Source: Verrucomicrobium sp.
Lineage (GTDB): Bacteria; Verrucomicrobiota; Verrucomicrobiia; Methylacidiphilales; GAS474
Length of the DNA: 64,000 nucleotides
Direction: 5' to 3'
NCBI GenBank assembly: GCA_028283855.1
Contig: JAPWJX010000003.1
Coordinates: 558,001-622,000 of the forward strand
A program made the position numbers and the translations under genes. Below are positions 14,766-23,812 of the stretch, in pieces (positions within the stretch are counted from its first letter, which is position 1; each line of letters begins with the position of its first letter). The notes beneath the pieces were generated by a model, which was not told where the DNA came from, searched no databases, and was given only the letters and a program-made list of their open reading frames with translations.

Positions 14766-17639
14766 TTGAAGAAGAAGTCTCCCCAACGCCCCGCCGGCCG
14801 CCAGGCCGTGCTCGAGGCCGGCTTGGCCAAGGTCGACCGCGATCTCGGCTTTCTCATCGAGACGTTCGCCAACGTCCTCCGCCGTTTGGGCGAGGGCTCC
14901 CTGGCCGACCACCTTCCCTGGTCGCCCGGCGCGGCGCGGAAAAAGGCCCGCCTGGTGAAGGGCGGCGAGCTGCCCCCGCGCCTCGGCCAGGCCTACTCCA
15001 TCGCCTTCCAGCTCCTCAACCTGGTGGAGGAAAACGCCGCCGCCCAGTCCCGCCGCGCGCGGGAGACGGCCTACGGCGTCGCCGCGGAGTCGGGCCTCTG
15101 GGGCGACCAGCTCTCCCGCCTCAAGAGCCTGCGCCTGCCCGCCGCCAAACTCGCGGAGGCCCTGGGCCGCGTCCGCATCGAGCCGGTCCTCACCGCCCAC
15201 CCCACGGAGGCCAAGCGCTCCACCGTCCTGGAGCAGCACCGCGTCCTCTACCTTCTGCTCCAGCAGCGGGAGAACCCCATCTTCACCCCGGGCGAGCAGG
15301 AGGAGCTGGTCCGGCAGATCGAGACGGTGCTCGAGCGCATCTGGCGGACGGGCGAGGTCCTCACCATCAAGCCCGACGTCGCCGCCGAGCGGGCCGCCGC
15401 CCTCCACTACCTGCGCGACGTCTTCCCGGAGGTGCTGCCCGATCTGGACAACCGCCTTCGCCTGGCCTGGGAAAGCCTGGGCCACGACCCCGAGCTTCTG
15501 GCCGATCCGCTGGCGCGCCCGCGCGTTTCCTTCGGCTCGTGGGTCGGCGGGGACCGGGACGGCCACCCCCTCGTCACCGCGCAGACGACGAAGGAGACCT
15601 TGAAGGAGCTGCGCCTGGGCGCCCTGGTCGTCCTCAAGCGCCACCTGGACGAGCTGACCGGCGCCCTCTGCCTTTCCGCCGCCGACCAGCCGCCCCCCGC
15701 CTACCTCCTGCAGCGCATCGGGCGCCTGGCCGCCGACCTGCCGGAGGAAGCCGGGGAAACCCTCCTGCGCCGCCACGCGCAGGAGCCGTGGCGGCAGTTC
15801 GCCTCCCTCGTCACGGCGAAGCTGCCGCTCGAGCTGGCCGAAGGGATCGACCCCCGCATCAGCGAGGCCTCCGGCCGCTACCACCACGCCCGCCAGCTCC
15901 AGGCCGATCTCCAATTGCTGCGCCGCTCCCTGGTCGACGTCGGCGCGCGGCGGATCGCCGCGCAGGACCTCGATCCCGTCATCCGCCTGGTCGACGTCGT
16001 CGGCTTCCACCTGGCCGCGCTCGACATCCGGCAGAACAGCCGCTTCCACGATCTGGCGCTGGCCCAGCTCATGAACGCCGCCGGCATGGACGGCGACGGG
16101 TTTCTGAAGATGGGCGAAGAGGAGCGGCTCGAGTTCCTCCGCATGGAGCTGGCCTCCCCGCGCCCCTTCACCCACCCGCACACCTTCCTGGGGCCGGAGT
16201 CGGAGGCGGTGCAGAGCTGCTACGTCGTCCTCGTCTCCCACCTGCGCAAATACGGCGCGGAAGGCGTCGGCGCGCTCATCGTCAGCATGACGCGGCGGCT
16301 GTCCGACCTGCTCGTCGTCTACCTCCTGGCGCGGGAGGCCGGTCTGGCCCGCACCACGGAGGAGGGCCTCGTCTGCCTCCTGCCCGTCGTCCCCCTCTTC
16401 GAGACGATCGACGACCTCCAGCACAGCCCGCAGATCCTGGAGGAGTTCCTCCAGCACCCGATCACCCGCCGCAGCCTCCAGGCGCAGCAAAACGGCACCG
16501 TTCTTCACCTCCTGGACCGCGCCATCCACGGCCCGTCCCACGTGGAGGAAAAGCCGCTGACCCATCCCGGCCCCCTCGTCCAGCAGGTGATGATCGGCTA
16601 CAGCGACAGCAACAAGGACTCCGGCATCCTCTCCAGCCAGTGGAACCTCCACCGCGCGCAGGAGACCCTCACCGCGGTGGGGAAGCGGTGCGGCGTCCGG
16701 CTCCGCTTCTTCCACGGGCGCGGCGGCACCATCAGCCGCGGCGGCGGCCCCACCCACCGCTTCCTGGAAGCGGTCCCCGTCGGCAGCCTTCAGGGGGACC
16801 TGCGCCTGACCGAGCAGGGGGAAACCATCGCGCAGAAATACGCCAACCGCATCACGGCCACCTACAATTTGGAAATCCTCCTGGCGGGCACCGCGGGCGT
16901 CACCCTCCGGCAGGAGCACCAGCCCCGCAAGCCGCACCGGCTGGAGCCGCTCCTCGACACCCTGGCGGAGTGGAGCGGGGAGCACTACCGGCGGCTCCTC
17001 CAGCGGGAACACTTCATGGAGTTCTACGCGCAGGCCACGCCGATCGACGCGCTGGAGGTCAGCGGCATCGGCTCCCGCCCCTCCCGCCGCACCGGCCAGC
17101 GGAATTTGGAAGACCTGCGCGCGATCCCCTGGGTCTTTTCCTGGACGCAGTCCCGCTTCTACCTGCCGGGATGGTACGGCGTCGGCACCGCGCTGGAAAC
17201 GCTCAAGGAAAAGGACCCGGCCACCTTCCGCGCCCTGGCCGGGCACGCGCGGGAATGGCCCTTTTTGGGCTACGTCCTCATGAACGTGGAGACGAACGTG
17301 GCCAGCGCCGACGCGGAGACGATGCGCAGCTACGCCGCGCTGGTCACCCGGAAGAAGGTGCGGGAGACGTTTTTGGGAATCATCCTGGAGGAGTTCGAGC
17401 GGACCCGCTCCCTCTTCGAGGAAATCTTCCAGGGCTCCTTCGCCGCGCGGCGGCCGCGCATGGTGAAGACCCTCCAGATGCGGGAGGAGCCCCTGGCCTT
17501 CCTCCACCGGGAGCAGATCGCGCTCCTGGCGAAGTGGCGCAAGCTGCGGGAGGGCGACCCGGCTTCCGCCGAGCAGCTCCGGCCCACGCTCCTCCTCTCG
17601 ATCAACGCGATTGCGAGCGGCCTGCGGACGACGGGGTAG
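14766..17639 (+). CDS. ppc: Phosphoenolpyruvate carboxylase
   Basis: The 957-residue enzyme adds bicarbonate to PEP to make oxaloacetate, refilling the TCA cycle. The catalytic His lies in VLTAHPTEAKRS near residue 145. Other signatures are SFGSWVGGDRDGHP, GYSDSNKDSGILSSQWNL, RFFHGRGGTISRGGGPTHRF and the C-terminal NAIASGLRTTG, which ends in the usual TG. The start is placed at the TTG at 14766 because AAGGAAG lies at ribosome-binding distance and the next residues are KKKSPQR; a longer open frame upstream overlaps the receiver gene antisense. It is somewhat longer than the E. coli enzyme (883). Confidence 0.95.
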   Translation: MKKKSPQRPAGRQAVLEAGLAKVDRDLGFLIETFANVLRRLGEGSLADHLPWSPGAARKKARLVKGGELPPRLGQAYSIAFQLLNLVEENAAAQSRRARETAYGVAAESGLWGDQLSRLKSLRLPAAKLAEALGRVRIEPVLTAHPTEAKRSTVLEQHRVLYLLLQQRENPIFTPGEQEELVRQIETVLERIWRTGEVLTIKPDVAAERAAALHYLRDVFPEVLPDLDNRLRLAWESLGHDPELLADPLARPRVSFGSWVGGDRDGHPLVTAQTTKETLKELRLGALVVLKRHLDELTGALCLSAADQPPPAYLLQRIGRLAADLPEEAGETLLRRHAQEPWRQFASLVTAKLPLELAEGIDPRISEASGRYHHARQLQADLQLLRRSLVDVGARRIAAQDLDPVIRLVDVVGFHLAALDIRQNSRFHDLALAQLMNAAGMDGDGFLKMGEEERLEFLRMELASPRPFTHPHTFLGPESEAVQSCYVVLVSHLRKYGAEGVGALIVSMTRRLSDLLVVYLLAREAGLARTTEEGLVCLLPVVPLFETIDDLQHSPQILEEFLQHPITRRSLQAQQNGTVLHLLDRAIHGPSHVEEKPLTHPGPLVQQVMIGYSDSNKDSGILSSQWNLHRAQETLTAVGKRCGVRLRFFHGRGGTISRGGGPTHRFLEAVPVGSLQGDLRLTEQGETIAQKYANRITATYNLEILLAGTAGVTLRQEHQPRKPHRLEPLLDTLAEWSGEHYRRLLQREHFMEFYAQATPIDALEVSGIGSRPSRRTGQRNLEDLRAIPWVFSWTQSRFYLPGWYGVGTALETLKEKDPATFRALAGHAREWPFLGYVLMNVETNVASADAETMRSYAALVTRKKVRETFLGIILEEFERTRSLFEEIFQGSFAARRPRMVKTLQMREEPLAFLHREQIALLAKWRKLREGDPASAEQLRPTLLLSINAIASGLRTTG

Positions 17640-18060
17640 CCCCCACCTCGCGGGCGCGGCGCCCGTTCTCCTCGATAGCGAGGAAGTCGAGGGCCGCCAT
17701 CGGCACCCCGATGGCGGTGGAAATCACCCCGGCGACGACGAGGTCGGACGGCTGCTGGTGCGGCCGCGTGGCGGCGGCGACGATGCCGCTCAAAAGATTC
17801 ATCGAGCCCAGGGCCTGGACTTGGAGCTTCTCTTCCTTGATCCGCGCGCGCAGGAGCGCGGCTTCCTCCGCCTGGCCCGCTTTTTCCAGCCGGTGCGCCT
17901 GCCCTTGGTGCAGGAGGATGGCCGCGCCCTTGGCGGCGGTGCCAACGAAGGGGACCAGGTTCAGGAAGGCCAGGGCGGCTTCCTTCGGGTGCGCGCGGGA
18001 GAGCTGGACGATCTCGCGGGCGTAGTCGCGGACGCCGTGGGCGGCTTCGGTGAGGGTCAT
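17602..18060 (-). CDS. Unknown protein with hydrophobic small-residue segments
   Basis: The 152-residue protein is not recognised. It has two weakly hydrophobic Ala/Gly/Val stretches (AALAFLNLVPFVGTAAKGAA near 28-47 and LVVAGVISTAIGVPMAALDF near 107-126) separated by a charged, coiled-coil-like segment (EKAGQAEEAALLRARIKEEK). Similar composition occurs in the Ala/Gly-rich unknown at 37660. It ends 38 bases inside the convergent ppc gene and lies 3 bases after a membrane-protein gene that follows miaB. A membrane-associated role is possible, but nothing firmer can be said. Confidence 0.5.
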   Translation of the reverse strand: MTLTEAAHGVRDYAREIVQLSRAHPKEAALAFLNLVPFVGTAAKGAAILLHQGQAHRLEKAGQAEEAALLRARIKEEKLQVQALGSMNLLSGIVAAATRPHQQPSDLVVAGVISTAIGVPMAALDFLAIEENGRRAREVGATPSSAGRSQSR

Positions 18061-18063
18061 GGG

Positions 18064-18615
18064 TTAGTAGGCCAGCCAGCCGAGGAGCAGGAGGACGGCG
18101 CCGAAGGCGGCGCCCGCCCAGGCGGCAAGGCGGAGACGGCGGGGGTTTTTCTGCAGCGTCCCGGCGAGGTCCCGCATCAGGTAGGGGGAAAAGAGAAGGG
18201 CCAGCCCCGCGACGATCCAGACGTAGGCGAAGGAGACCAGGACGAGCTTCGACGGCTCGTCGCGCAGGAAGCAGGCGTCCAGGAGGACGTTGGCCCCCAG
18301 GAGGAGGAGCGCCGCCAGCCCGCGCACGGCCAGGAACTCCTGGGAATAGGCGGTCATGAAGACGCCCAGAATCAGCGTCACCCAGAGGATCGCGGGCCGC
18401 ATGGGGGTGAAGTCGCCCAGGTCGACCGTCGCGCCGAGCCAGAGGCCCCAGATCGTCACCAGGCCCATGAGGAGGACGCCCAGCGGGCGGCTGCGCGGAA
18501 AGCGGACCAGGAAGGCCGCAGCCCGGTCCGGGGCCAGCGCGGCGGGCAGGTGGAGGACGATCCAGAGCGCGCCGACGGCCAGCGCCACGGCCTGCAGGGA
18601 AAAGGAATAGATCAT
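18064..18615 (-). CDS. Multi-span membrane protein of unknown function
   Basis: The 183-residue protein has five or so predicted membrane helices (for example AVALAVGALWIVLHLPAALA at the start and AAWAGAAFGAVLLLLGWLAY at the end). No family motif was recognised. It overlaps the end of miaB by ATGA, so it is translated from the same message. The start at 18615 (MIYSFSLQAVAL) is set by this overlap. It may be a lineage-specific membrane gene carried with miaB. Confidence 0.65.
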   Translation of the reverse strand: MIYSFSLQAVALAVGALWIVLHLPAALAPDRAAAFLVRFPRSRPLGVLLMGLVTIWGLWLGATVDLGDFTPMRPAILWVTLILGVFMTAYSQEFLAVRGLAALLLLGANVLLDACFLRDEPSKLVLVSFAYVWIVAGLALLFSPYLMRDLAGTLQKNPRRLRLAAWAGAAFGAVLLLLGWLAY

Positions 18616-19964
18616 ACGGAAAGAGTCTCGGTTTCTAAAATGGCGGGCTCGGCGTAGTCGGTGAAGCCGGTCGACTCCGTGATGCGGACGGGCAGGAGCT
18701 GGCCGCGCCACCGCTCCTCGCGGGGGAGGATGACCAGCTGGTTGCCGCGCGTGCGGCCCTGGAAGCGGGCGGGGTTGGTCTTGCTCTCCCCCTCGACGAG
18801 GATCTCGACGGTGGTGCCGACGCGCGCGCGGCTCTTTTCCGCCACCAGGCGGTCGAGCAGCGCCAGGAGGTCCTGGTTGCGCGTCCTCTTCACCTCCTCG
18901 GAAAGCTGGCCCTCCATCGTGGCGGCGGGGGTGTCCCGGCGCGGAGAGTAGCGGAAGACGTAGGCCTGGTCGAAGGCGGCCTCCTCCATCACCGCGCGCG
19001 TGGCGGCGAAGTCCTCCTCCGTCTCCCCGGGGAAGCCGACGATGATGTCCGTGCTGATCGAGACGTTGGGGATGGCGGCGCGCAGCCGCCGGACCAGGTC
19101 GAGGTATTTGGCGGCGGTGTAGCCGCGGTGCATCGCCTTCAGGATCCGGTCGCTGCCGGATTGGAGCGGCAGGTGGACCTGCTCGCAGAGGTTCGGCAGG
19201 TCGCGGATCGCCTCGATCACGTCGTCCTTGAAGCCGATCGGGTGGGGAGAGGTGAAGCGCAGCCGCTCCAGCCCCGGCACGGCGGCCACCGCGCGCAGGA
19301 GCTGGGTGAAGGGGGTCTGGTTGCCGACCTTCGGGAACTCGTGGCGGCCGTAGAGATTCACGATCTGGCCCAGGAGCGTCACCTCCTTCACCCCCTGGGC
19401 GACGAGGCCGCGCACCTCCTCCACGATGTGGGGGATCGGGCGGCTCCGTTCCGGCCCGCGCGTGGAGGGGACGATGCAGAAGGTGCAGTGCATGTTGCAC
19501 CCCTGCATGATGGAGACGAAGGCGGTCACCTGCTGCGGGGCCAGCGTGTGGTCCCGGATCGCGTTCTGGGAGCCGGCCTCGGCTTCCGTGTCGGCGATGG
19601 GGGCCTCCCCGGCGCGCAGCCGGTCGACGTAGCCCGCCACCTCGTGAAACTTCTGCGTGCCGACGACGAGGTCGAGGTCGGGCAGCGCGTCGAAAAGCTC
19701 CGCCCCGCGGCTCTGCGCCATGCAGCCCAGGAGGCCGAGGACGAGGTGGGGCTTCTTTTTCTTCAGCCGCTGGAGCTGGTCCATCTGGCCCAGGGCCTTC
19801 TGCTCCGCCATGTCGCGGACGCTGCAGGTGTTGAGGAGGACGACGTCGGCGTCCTCCGGGCTCTGCGCCAGGCCGTAGCCGCGCGCCGCCAGGTCGCGCG
19901 CGACCTGCTCGGCGTCGCGCACGTTCATCTGGCAGCCGTAGGTTTTGATGTAGACCGAGGGCAT
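18612..19964 (-). CDS. miaB: tRNA-2-methylthio-N6-isopentenyladenosine-37 synthase MiaB
   Basis: The 450-residue radical-SAM methylthiotransferase modifies A37 of tRNAs reading UNN codons. An N-terminal UPF0004 domain carries cluster cysteines in YGCQMNVRD, LNTCSVR and LGCMAQ. The radical-SAM CxxxCxxC motif is in MQGCNMHCTFCIVPSTRG near residue 155-170, and a C-terminal TRAM domain ends the protein. Length matches the family. It is the first gene of a short operon with the membrane gene at 18064. Confidence 0.95.
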   Translation of the reverse strand: MPSVYIKTYGCQMNVRDAEQVARDLAARGYGLAQSPEDADVVLLNTCSVRDMAEQKALGQMDQLQRLKKKKPHLVLGLLGCMAQSRGAELFDALPDLDLVVGTQKFHEVAGYVDRLRAGEAPIADTEAEAGSQNAIRDHTLAPQQVTAFVSIMQGCNMHCTFCIVPSTRGPERSRPIPHIVEEVRGLVAQGVKEVTLLGQIVNLYGRHEFPKVGNQTPFTQLLRAVAAVPGLERLRFTSPHPIGFKDDVIEAIRDLPNLCEQVHLPLQSGSDRILKAMHRGYTAAKYLDLVRRLRAAIPNVSISTDIIVGFPGETEEDFAATRAVMEEAAFDQAYVFRYSPRRDTPAATMEGQLSEEVKRTRNQDLLALLDRLVAEKSRARVGTTVEILVEGESKTNPARFQGRTRGNQLVILPREERWRGQLLPVRITESTGFTDYAEPAILETETLSV

Positions 19965-19992
19965 GGGCGGGAACCGCCCTTTCTAGCGGAGG

Positions 19993-22035
19993 CTAGCCGC
20001 GTACGGAATCGAAAATCTCGGTCCCGTCCGGCGCGGGCGCGGGCCATCCGGCCCCGCAGGCGGGGCAAAGGTCCCGGTCGACGGGCCGCTTGCGCCCGCA
20101 GGACGGGCAGGGTTCTTCCACGGGCCAGGGAGCGGCCAGCAGGAAGACGACGAACCCGCCAAGGTTCAGGGCGAAGACGAGAAGGGCCCAGTTCCGGGCG
20201 CTCCGCGCCGAAAAGTGCCGCCGCCGGGCCAGAATATAAGACGTGGCGGAAAAAAGCGCCGCCGCGCCGCAGACCCAGGCCATGTGGCGCAGCTGCCAGC
20301 GGCGAGCCTTGGGCGTGCCGAAGTCGTACTGGAGGCGGTCATGGAGCCTCTTGATGTGGAGGGCGCTCCCCGCCGCGTTGTAGGCCCAGTTGCCCACGAT
20401 GTAGGCGGGAGAGCGGAGCGCGCCGTTGAGCCGCTCGACGAGGGTGACGGGGCCGCGTTTATGTGGTGGAGCGGGGGGGATTTCGTAGCTGCGGAGCGGT
20501 TTGCCCTGCGCGTCGAACACGTCGAGGTAGGAGGGCGTGGTGTCCCTTTGCTCCTCAGGAATCCATGCGCTGGGGCTGGCGTGGACGTAATAGCGCTGGA
20601 GCTTTTTCCAGTAAGCAAAGCTCAGGGTGCCCCAATGATCGCTATCGCGCACATAGGGAAGACGGACCACGGGCGTGGCTCCGGGGAGGGAATAGACCGC
20701 GAGGTCGCTCTCGCCGGCGATGACCACGCCCGTTTCTTCCGTTCTGGAGTTTCGCTCTCCGAGCGGGACAAGACGGAACCCATAAATAGGGGTCGTCTGG
20801 GGAAGGTGCGAGAATTGGTGTCGGTAGGCGTCAAAGACATAAACGGCACCGCCGCTTTCGGCCATGAACGGGTTGAAAGAGTTCCACGGTTCGTAAATAA
20901 CCGGCGCCGCCAAGGGGGTGGCGGCTGTTCCTAAGGCATGGAAGCCGGTTTGGTCAGCCACGCCCGTGGGACGGCGGGAGTGTCCGTCATATCCGCGCAA
21001 TAGTCGCTGGCTGGGGATGTAATACCACGGTTCCTCAAAAGAACGCCCGAGAGAAGTGGCGTAGCAGGTGGCCCCTCGATAGGCCTCCGGTGAAGGAGTG
21101 CGCGAAAGCCCGTGGCTGTCGCCGACGAGGAAGCAAACCCGCTCGAATGTTTTCAGATGATTGTATCGGTCGAAGGCGGTGTAGCGGGGGTCGCGCAGGG
21201 GCTGGTCTTGCAGGTCGACGATGGTTTGGCGGCCGTTGCTGAACTTAAGCCAGACGGGATCCCCGTCCTCGGTGACGATCAGCTCTCTGCCGGAATAATT
21301 GTCGCGGGAGACCAAAAGGCTGTGGATGGCTAGAAGAAGGCCCCCGGCACCGCAGGCGCCGTAGAAAAGGACGGCGAAGAGGGCAATCCTTCCCGCGCGA
21401 GAGTTGGCCGGGCCGCCCATCGACGCCCAGGCTGCGAGGAGGAGAACGAGGGACATGGCGGTGGTCGCCTCCAGAGCCACGCGGAAGGACCCTTCGCTTA
21501 GGGAGACGCCGATAGTTAGGGCGGCGGCCAGGATGCCCAGGATGCGCGCGGCCCAGCGGCGTTCCAGCACTAGGAAGATAGCCGCGCCGTAGAAGGCGAA
21601 GCCCGCCACCAGGTCGGCCGCGGCGGGGCGAACCATGCCCGGCAGGAACGGATAGGCGAAGTGCCCCGGCGTCGCCGCGTAAAGGACGGAGGCGGCCAAG
21701 GCGGGAGCCGCCGCGAGGAGGTAGAGCGCCAGTCCGGCCAGGACTTTGCCCAGGAAGAGCGCGGAACGCGGGGCGGGCCGGTGAAGGAGGACAGCCCAGC
21801 GGTCCCGGTTCTGCTCGGGCCGAAACTGAGTAAGGCCCAGCAGGAATCCGACGGTCGCGTGGCCGAACGTGGTGGCCAAAAGGAAGGCCGAACGAAGGAG
21901 GCCGTTCTCTCCCATGTAGCTGGTCGTCTGCGATTCACCCAGAAGCCCGTAAAACTCCGCCGCGCCGAGGGCGAGCATGGCCAGGGCGGCCCACTTCCAG
22001 TTCTCGCGCCATTCCTTCCAGAAGATCGCTTTCAT
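19993..22035 (-). CDS. ABC transporter permease with large extracytoplasmic domain and C-terminal zinc ribbon
   Basis: The 680-residue protein starts MKAIFWKEWRENWKWAALAM, typical of ABC-2-type exporter permeases, and has about six helices in residues 15-245. A domain of about 300 residues follows outside the membrane (about 255-570), then more helices. The end is a zinc ribbon, CPSCGRKRPVDRDLCPACG. It overlaps the ATPase gene by ATGA, and the set is controlled by the GntR gene upstream. Substrate is unknown. Bases 20,400-21,400, encoding the outside domain, look lower in GC than neighbours, which suggests a transferred or fast-evolving segment. Confidence 0.75.
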   Translation of the reverse strand: MKAIFWKEWRENWKWAALAMLALGAAEFYGLLGESQTTSYMGENGLLRSAFLLATTFGHATVGFLLGLTQFRPEQNRDRWAVLLHRPAPRSALFLGKVLAGLALYLLAAAPALAASVLYAATPGHFAYPFLPGMVRPAAADLVAGFAFYGAAIFLVLERRWAARILGILAAALTIGVSLSEGSFRVALEATTAMSLVLLLAAWASMGGPANSRAGRIALFAVLFYGACGAGGLLLAIHSLLVSRDNYSGRELIVTEDGDPVWLKFSNGRQTIVDLQDQPLRDPRYTAFDRYNHLKTFERVCFLVGDSHGLSRTPSPEAYRGATCYATSLGRSFEEPWYYIPSQRLLRGYDGHSRRPTGVADQTGFHALGTAATPLAAPVIYEPWNSFNPFMAESGGAVYVFDAYRHQFSHLPQTTPIYGFRLVPLGERNSRTEETGVVIAGESDLAVYSLPGATPVVRLPYVRDSDHWGTLSFAYWKKLQRYYVHASPSAWIPEEQRDTTPSYLDVFDAQGKPLRSYEIPPAPPHKRGPVTLVERLNGALRSPAYIVGNWAYNAAGSALHIKRLHDRLQYDFGTPKARRWQLRHMAWVCGAAALFSATSYILARRRHFSARSARNWALLVFALNLGGFVVFLLAAPWPVEEPCPSCGRKRPVDRDLCPACGAGWPAPAPDGTEIFDSVRG

Positions 22036-22946
22036 GATTGGGGGATGAAGAAGCTCGTCTCGCCGCGGTCGCCGACGTAGCGGACGAAGGCGTCCTCCAG
22101 GGTGAGGGCGCACGGCTCGATCGACTCGGGTTGCAGCGCCTCCAGCGCCCGTTCGGTCTCGGCGTCGGGATTGGCGACGGTGAGGGCCAGCTCGTTTCCG
22201 GCGCGGAAGCTCTCGACCAGGCCGGGGAGCGGGGGCGTGGCGGGCGGAGCCCCGGCGAAGCGGAGGAGGTAGTGGCGGAGCCGCTCGCGGAAGGTTTCCA
22301 CGGTGCAGTCCGCCCGCAGGACACCGCCGTCGAGGACGGCGATCCGGTCGGCGACGCGCTCGACGTCGGAGAGGATGTGGGAGGAGAAGAAGACGGTTCG
22401 GTCGGCCCGGCGGGTGACGTAGAGGATGGTCTGGAGGAGGCCGCGCCGCGCCACCGGGTCGAGGCCGAGGGCGGGATCGTCCAGGACGAGGAGCTCCGGT
22501 TCCGGGGCCAGGGTCATGGCCAGGCAGAGCCCGGCGCGCTGGCCGCGGGAGAGGCGCCCGGCCTTCATTTTCGGCGTCAGGCGGAAGTGGGTGAGGACGG
22601 CGTGGAAGACGTCGTCGTTCCAGGCGGGCTGCGCGGCGCGCTGGAAGGCGGCGCATTCGGCCACGGTCATCCAGCCGTAGACGTGGTGGCCCTCCGGCAG
22701 GTAGCCGATGCGGGCGCGGGTTTCCGGGGAGAGGGTGCGGGAATCGTGGCCGAGGACGGCGGTGCGGCCCCGGGTGGGCGCCTCGAAGCCGAGGAAGGTG
22801 CGGATTGTCGTCGTCTTCCCCATGCCGTTCCGGCCCAGGAAGCCGTAGACGGCGCCGCGCGGGACGCGGAGGGTCAGGTCGCGGACGACGGGGCGGGCCC
22901 CGTAGTATTTTGTCAGGTGGTCGATTTCGATGGCGGGGGGATTCAT
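22032..22946 (-). CDS. ABC transporter ATP-binding protein
   Basis: The 304-residue ATPase has Walker A (GRNGMGKTTTIRTFLG near 38-53), a signature LSRGQRAGL, Walker B (LLVLDDPALGLD) and the switch His in FFSSHILSDVE. The signature is LSRGQ where LSGGQ is common. A C-terminal accessory region of about 90 residues follows, as in CcmA/YtrB-type exporters. It overlaps both the GntR regulator upstream and the permease downstream by ATGA. YtrA-type GntR regulators usually sit ahead of such exporters, often linked to envelope stress. Confidence 0.92.
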   Translation of the reverse strand: MNPPAIEIDHLTKYYGARPVVRDLTLRVPRGAVYGFLGRNGMGKTTTIRTFLGFEAPTRGRTAVLGHDSRTLSPETRARIGYLPEGHHVYGWMTVAECAAFQRAAQPAWNDDVFHAVLTHFRLTPKMKAGRLSRGQRAGLCLAMTLAPEPELLVLDDPALGLDPVARRGLLQTILYVTRRADRTVFFSSHILSDVERVADRIAVLDGGVLRADCTVETFRERLRHYLLRFAGAPPATPPLPGLVESFRAGNELALTVANPDAETERALEALQPESIEPCALTLEDAFVRYVGDRGETSFFIPQS

Positions 22947-23329
22947 CGCGGGCTCCTTTTCCAGTGTTTGTCGAGGGCGGCGCGGGCGGCGGCCGGGGAA
23001 AATCCAAGGAGGGCGACCTCCTGCGCGAAGCGGGCGGCGGCCTCGGCGAGGCGGCGTTCCCGTTCCGCCTCGGAAAGGAGGGGCCGCCGCTCGACGACGA
23101 AGACGCCGACGCCCGGGCGGCTTTCCAGGAGGCCCTCGCGGATGAGGTCCTGGTAGGCGCGGGCGACGGTGTTGGGGTTGACGACGTGGGCTTCCGCCAG
23201 GGCGCGGACGGCGGGCAGCTGCTCCCCGACGGCGAGGCGGCCCGAGGCGACGGCCTGGGCCACTTGGAGGACGATTTGCCGGTAGAGCGGCGCGTCGGAG
23301 GCCGGGGAAAGGGTGAGAGCCAGCGGCAT
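22943..23329 (-). CDS. GntR-family regulator, YtrA type
   Basis: The 128-residue protein has a winged helix at about residues 10-78 (PLYRQIVLQVAQAVASGRLA, LPAVRALAEAHVVNPNTVAR, EGLLESRPGVGVFV). A short helical tail follows in place of a large ligand domain, which is the YtrA subfamily layout. It is first in the operon with the ABC ATPase and permease, overlapping the ATPase by ATGA. A perfect inverted repeat lies just upstream across its own promoter, so it very likely represses its operon. Confidence 0.92.
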   Translation of the reverse strand: MPLALTLSPASDAPLYRQIVLQVAQAVASGRLAVGEQLPAVRALAEAHVVNPNTVARAYQDLIREGLLESRPGVGVFVVERRPLLSEAERERRLAEAAARFAQEVALLGFSPAAARAALDKHWKRSPR

Positions 23330-23334
23330 GGCTA

Positions 23335-23356
23335 GTGTATTAATCTAATAATACAC
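23335..23356. promoter_or_regulatory. Palindromic operator for the GntR regulator
   Basis: GTGTATTA (23335-23342), a 6-base spacer and TAATACAC (23349-23356) form a perfect inverted repeat 6 bases upstream of the GntR start codon. Size, symmetry and position match a GntR dimer site. It covers the likely -10 region, so binding would block transcription of the regulator and transporter. Confidence 0.75.
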
Positions 23357-23374
23357 CAGAACACCCTTTGTCAA
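23345..23374 (-). promoter_or_regulatory. Promoter of the GntR-ABC operon
   Basis: On the minus strand TTGACA (23374-23369) is a consensus -35 box. TTATTA or TATTAG, 17-18 bases downstream and inside the operator, serves as -10. The -35 box overlaps the stop codon of the NUDIX gene. The leader before the GntR ATG would be short. Confidence 0.65.
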
Positions 23375-23811
23375 GGCCGCGCCAACCGCCGGAGGGCGGC
23401 GGGCAGGTCGGCGGGGAAGACGGGTTCCGGGGTTTGGGCCAGTTCCTCGGCGGTCCACCAGCGGAGGTCTTGCAGGACGGCGCGCTCCGCCTCCGTGGGG
23501 GCGCTTAGGACCGGGGCTTCCGGCGCGCAGCGGCCCAGGAAGAAGACGTCGTCGCTGATGAGCTCGTCGTGCGCCGGGCCGACGCGGGAGCCCGCGGCGT
23601 GGACGGGGCCGGTCAGGGGGACTTCCAGGCCCAATTCCTCCCGCAGCTCGCGGCGGGCGGCGTCCAGGTCGCTCTCCCCCGGCTCGACGCCGCCGCCGGG
23701 CGTGGCCCAGAAACGGAAGAGGGCGCCCCCGCGCCAGACGGCGAAGTGAAGCAGGAGGACGCGGTCCTGCGGGTCCAGGAGAAGGACGCGCGCGGCCCGG
23801 CGGGCGGGCAT
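23371..23811 (-). CDS. NUDIX hydrolase
   Basis: The 146-residue protein carries a full Nudix box in two overlapping pieces, GGGVEPGESDLDAARRELRE and REELGLE, near residues 38-61. NUDIX enzymes hydrolyse nucleoside diphosphates linked to another group; the substrate cannot be told from the sequence. The WATPGGGVEPGE context is common in MutT-like and sugar-nucleotide enzymes. It starts one base after the FIST gene ends, so the two are probably co-transcribed. Confidence 0.9.
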   Translation of the reverse strand: MPARRAARVLLLDPQDRVLLLHFAVWRGGALFRFWATPGGGVEPGESDLDAARRELREELGLEVPLTGPVHAAGSRVGPAHDELISDDVFFLGRCAPEAPVLSAPTEAERAVLQDLRWWTAEELAQTPEPVFPADLPAALRRLARP

Positions 23812-23812
23812 G

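Noticed and set aside
14748-17507. A 919-residue minus-strand open frame
   Set aside because: It is the antisense shadow of ppc and has no recognisable motif.
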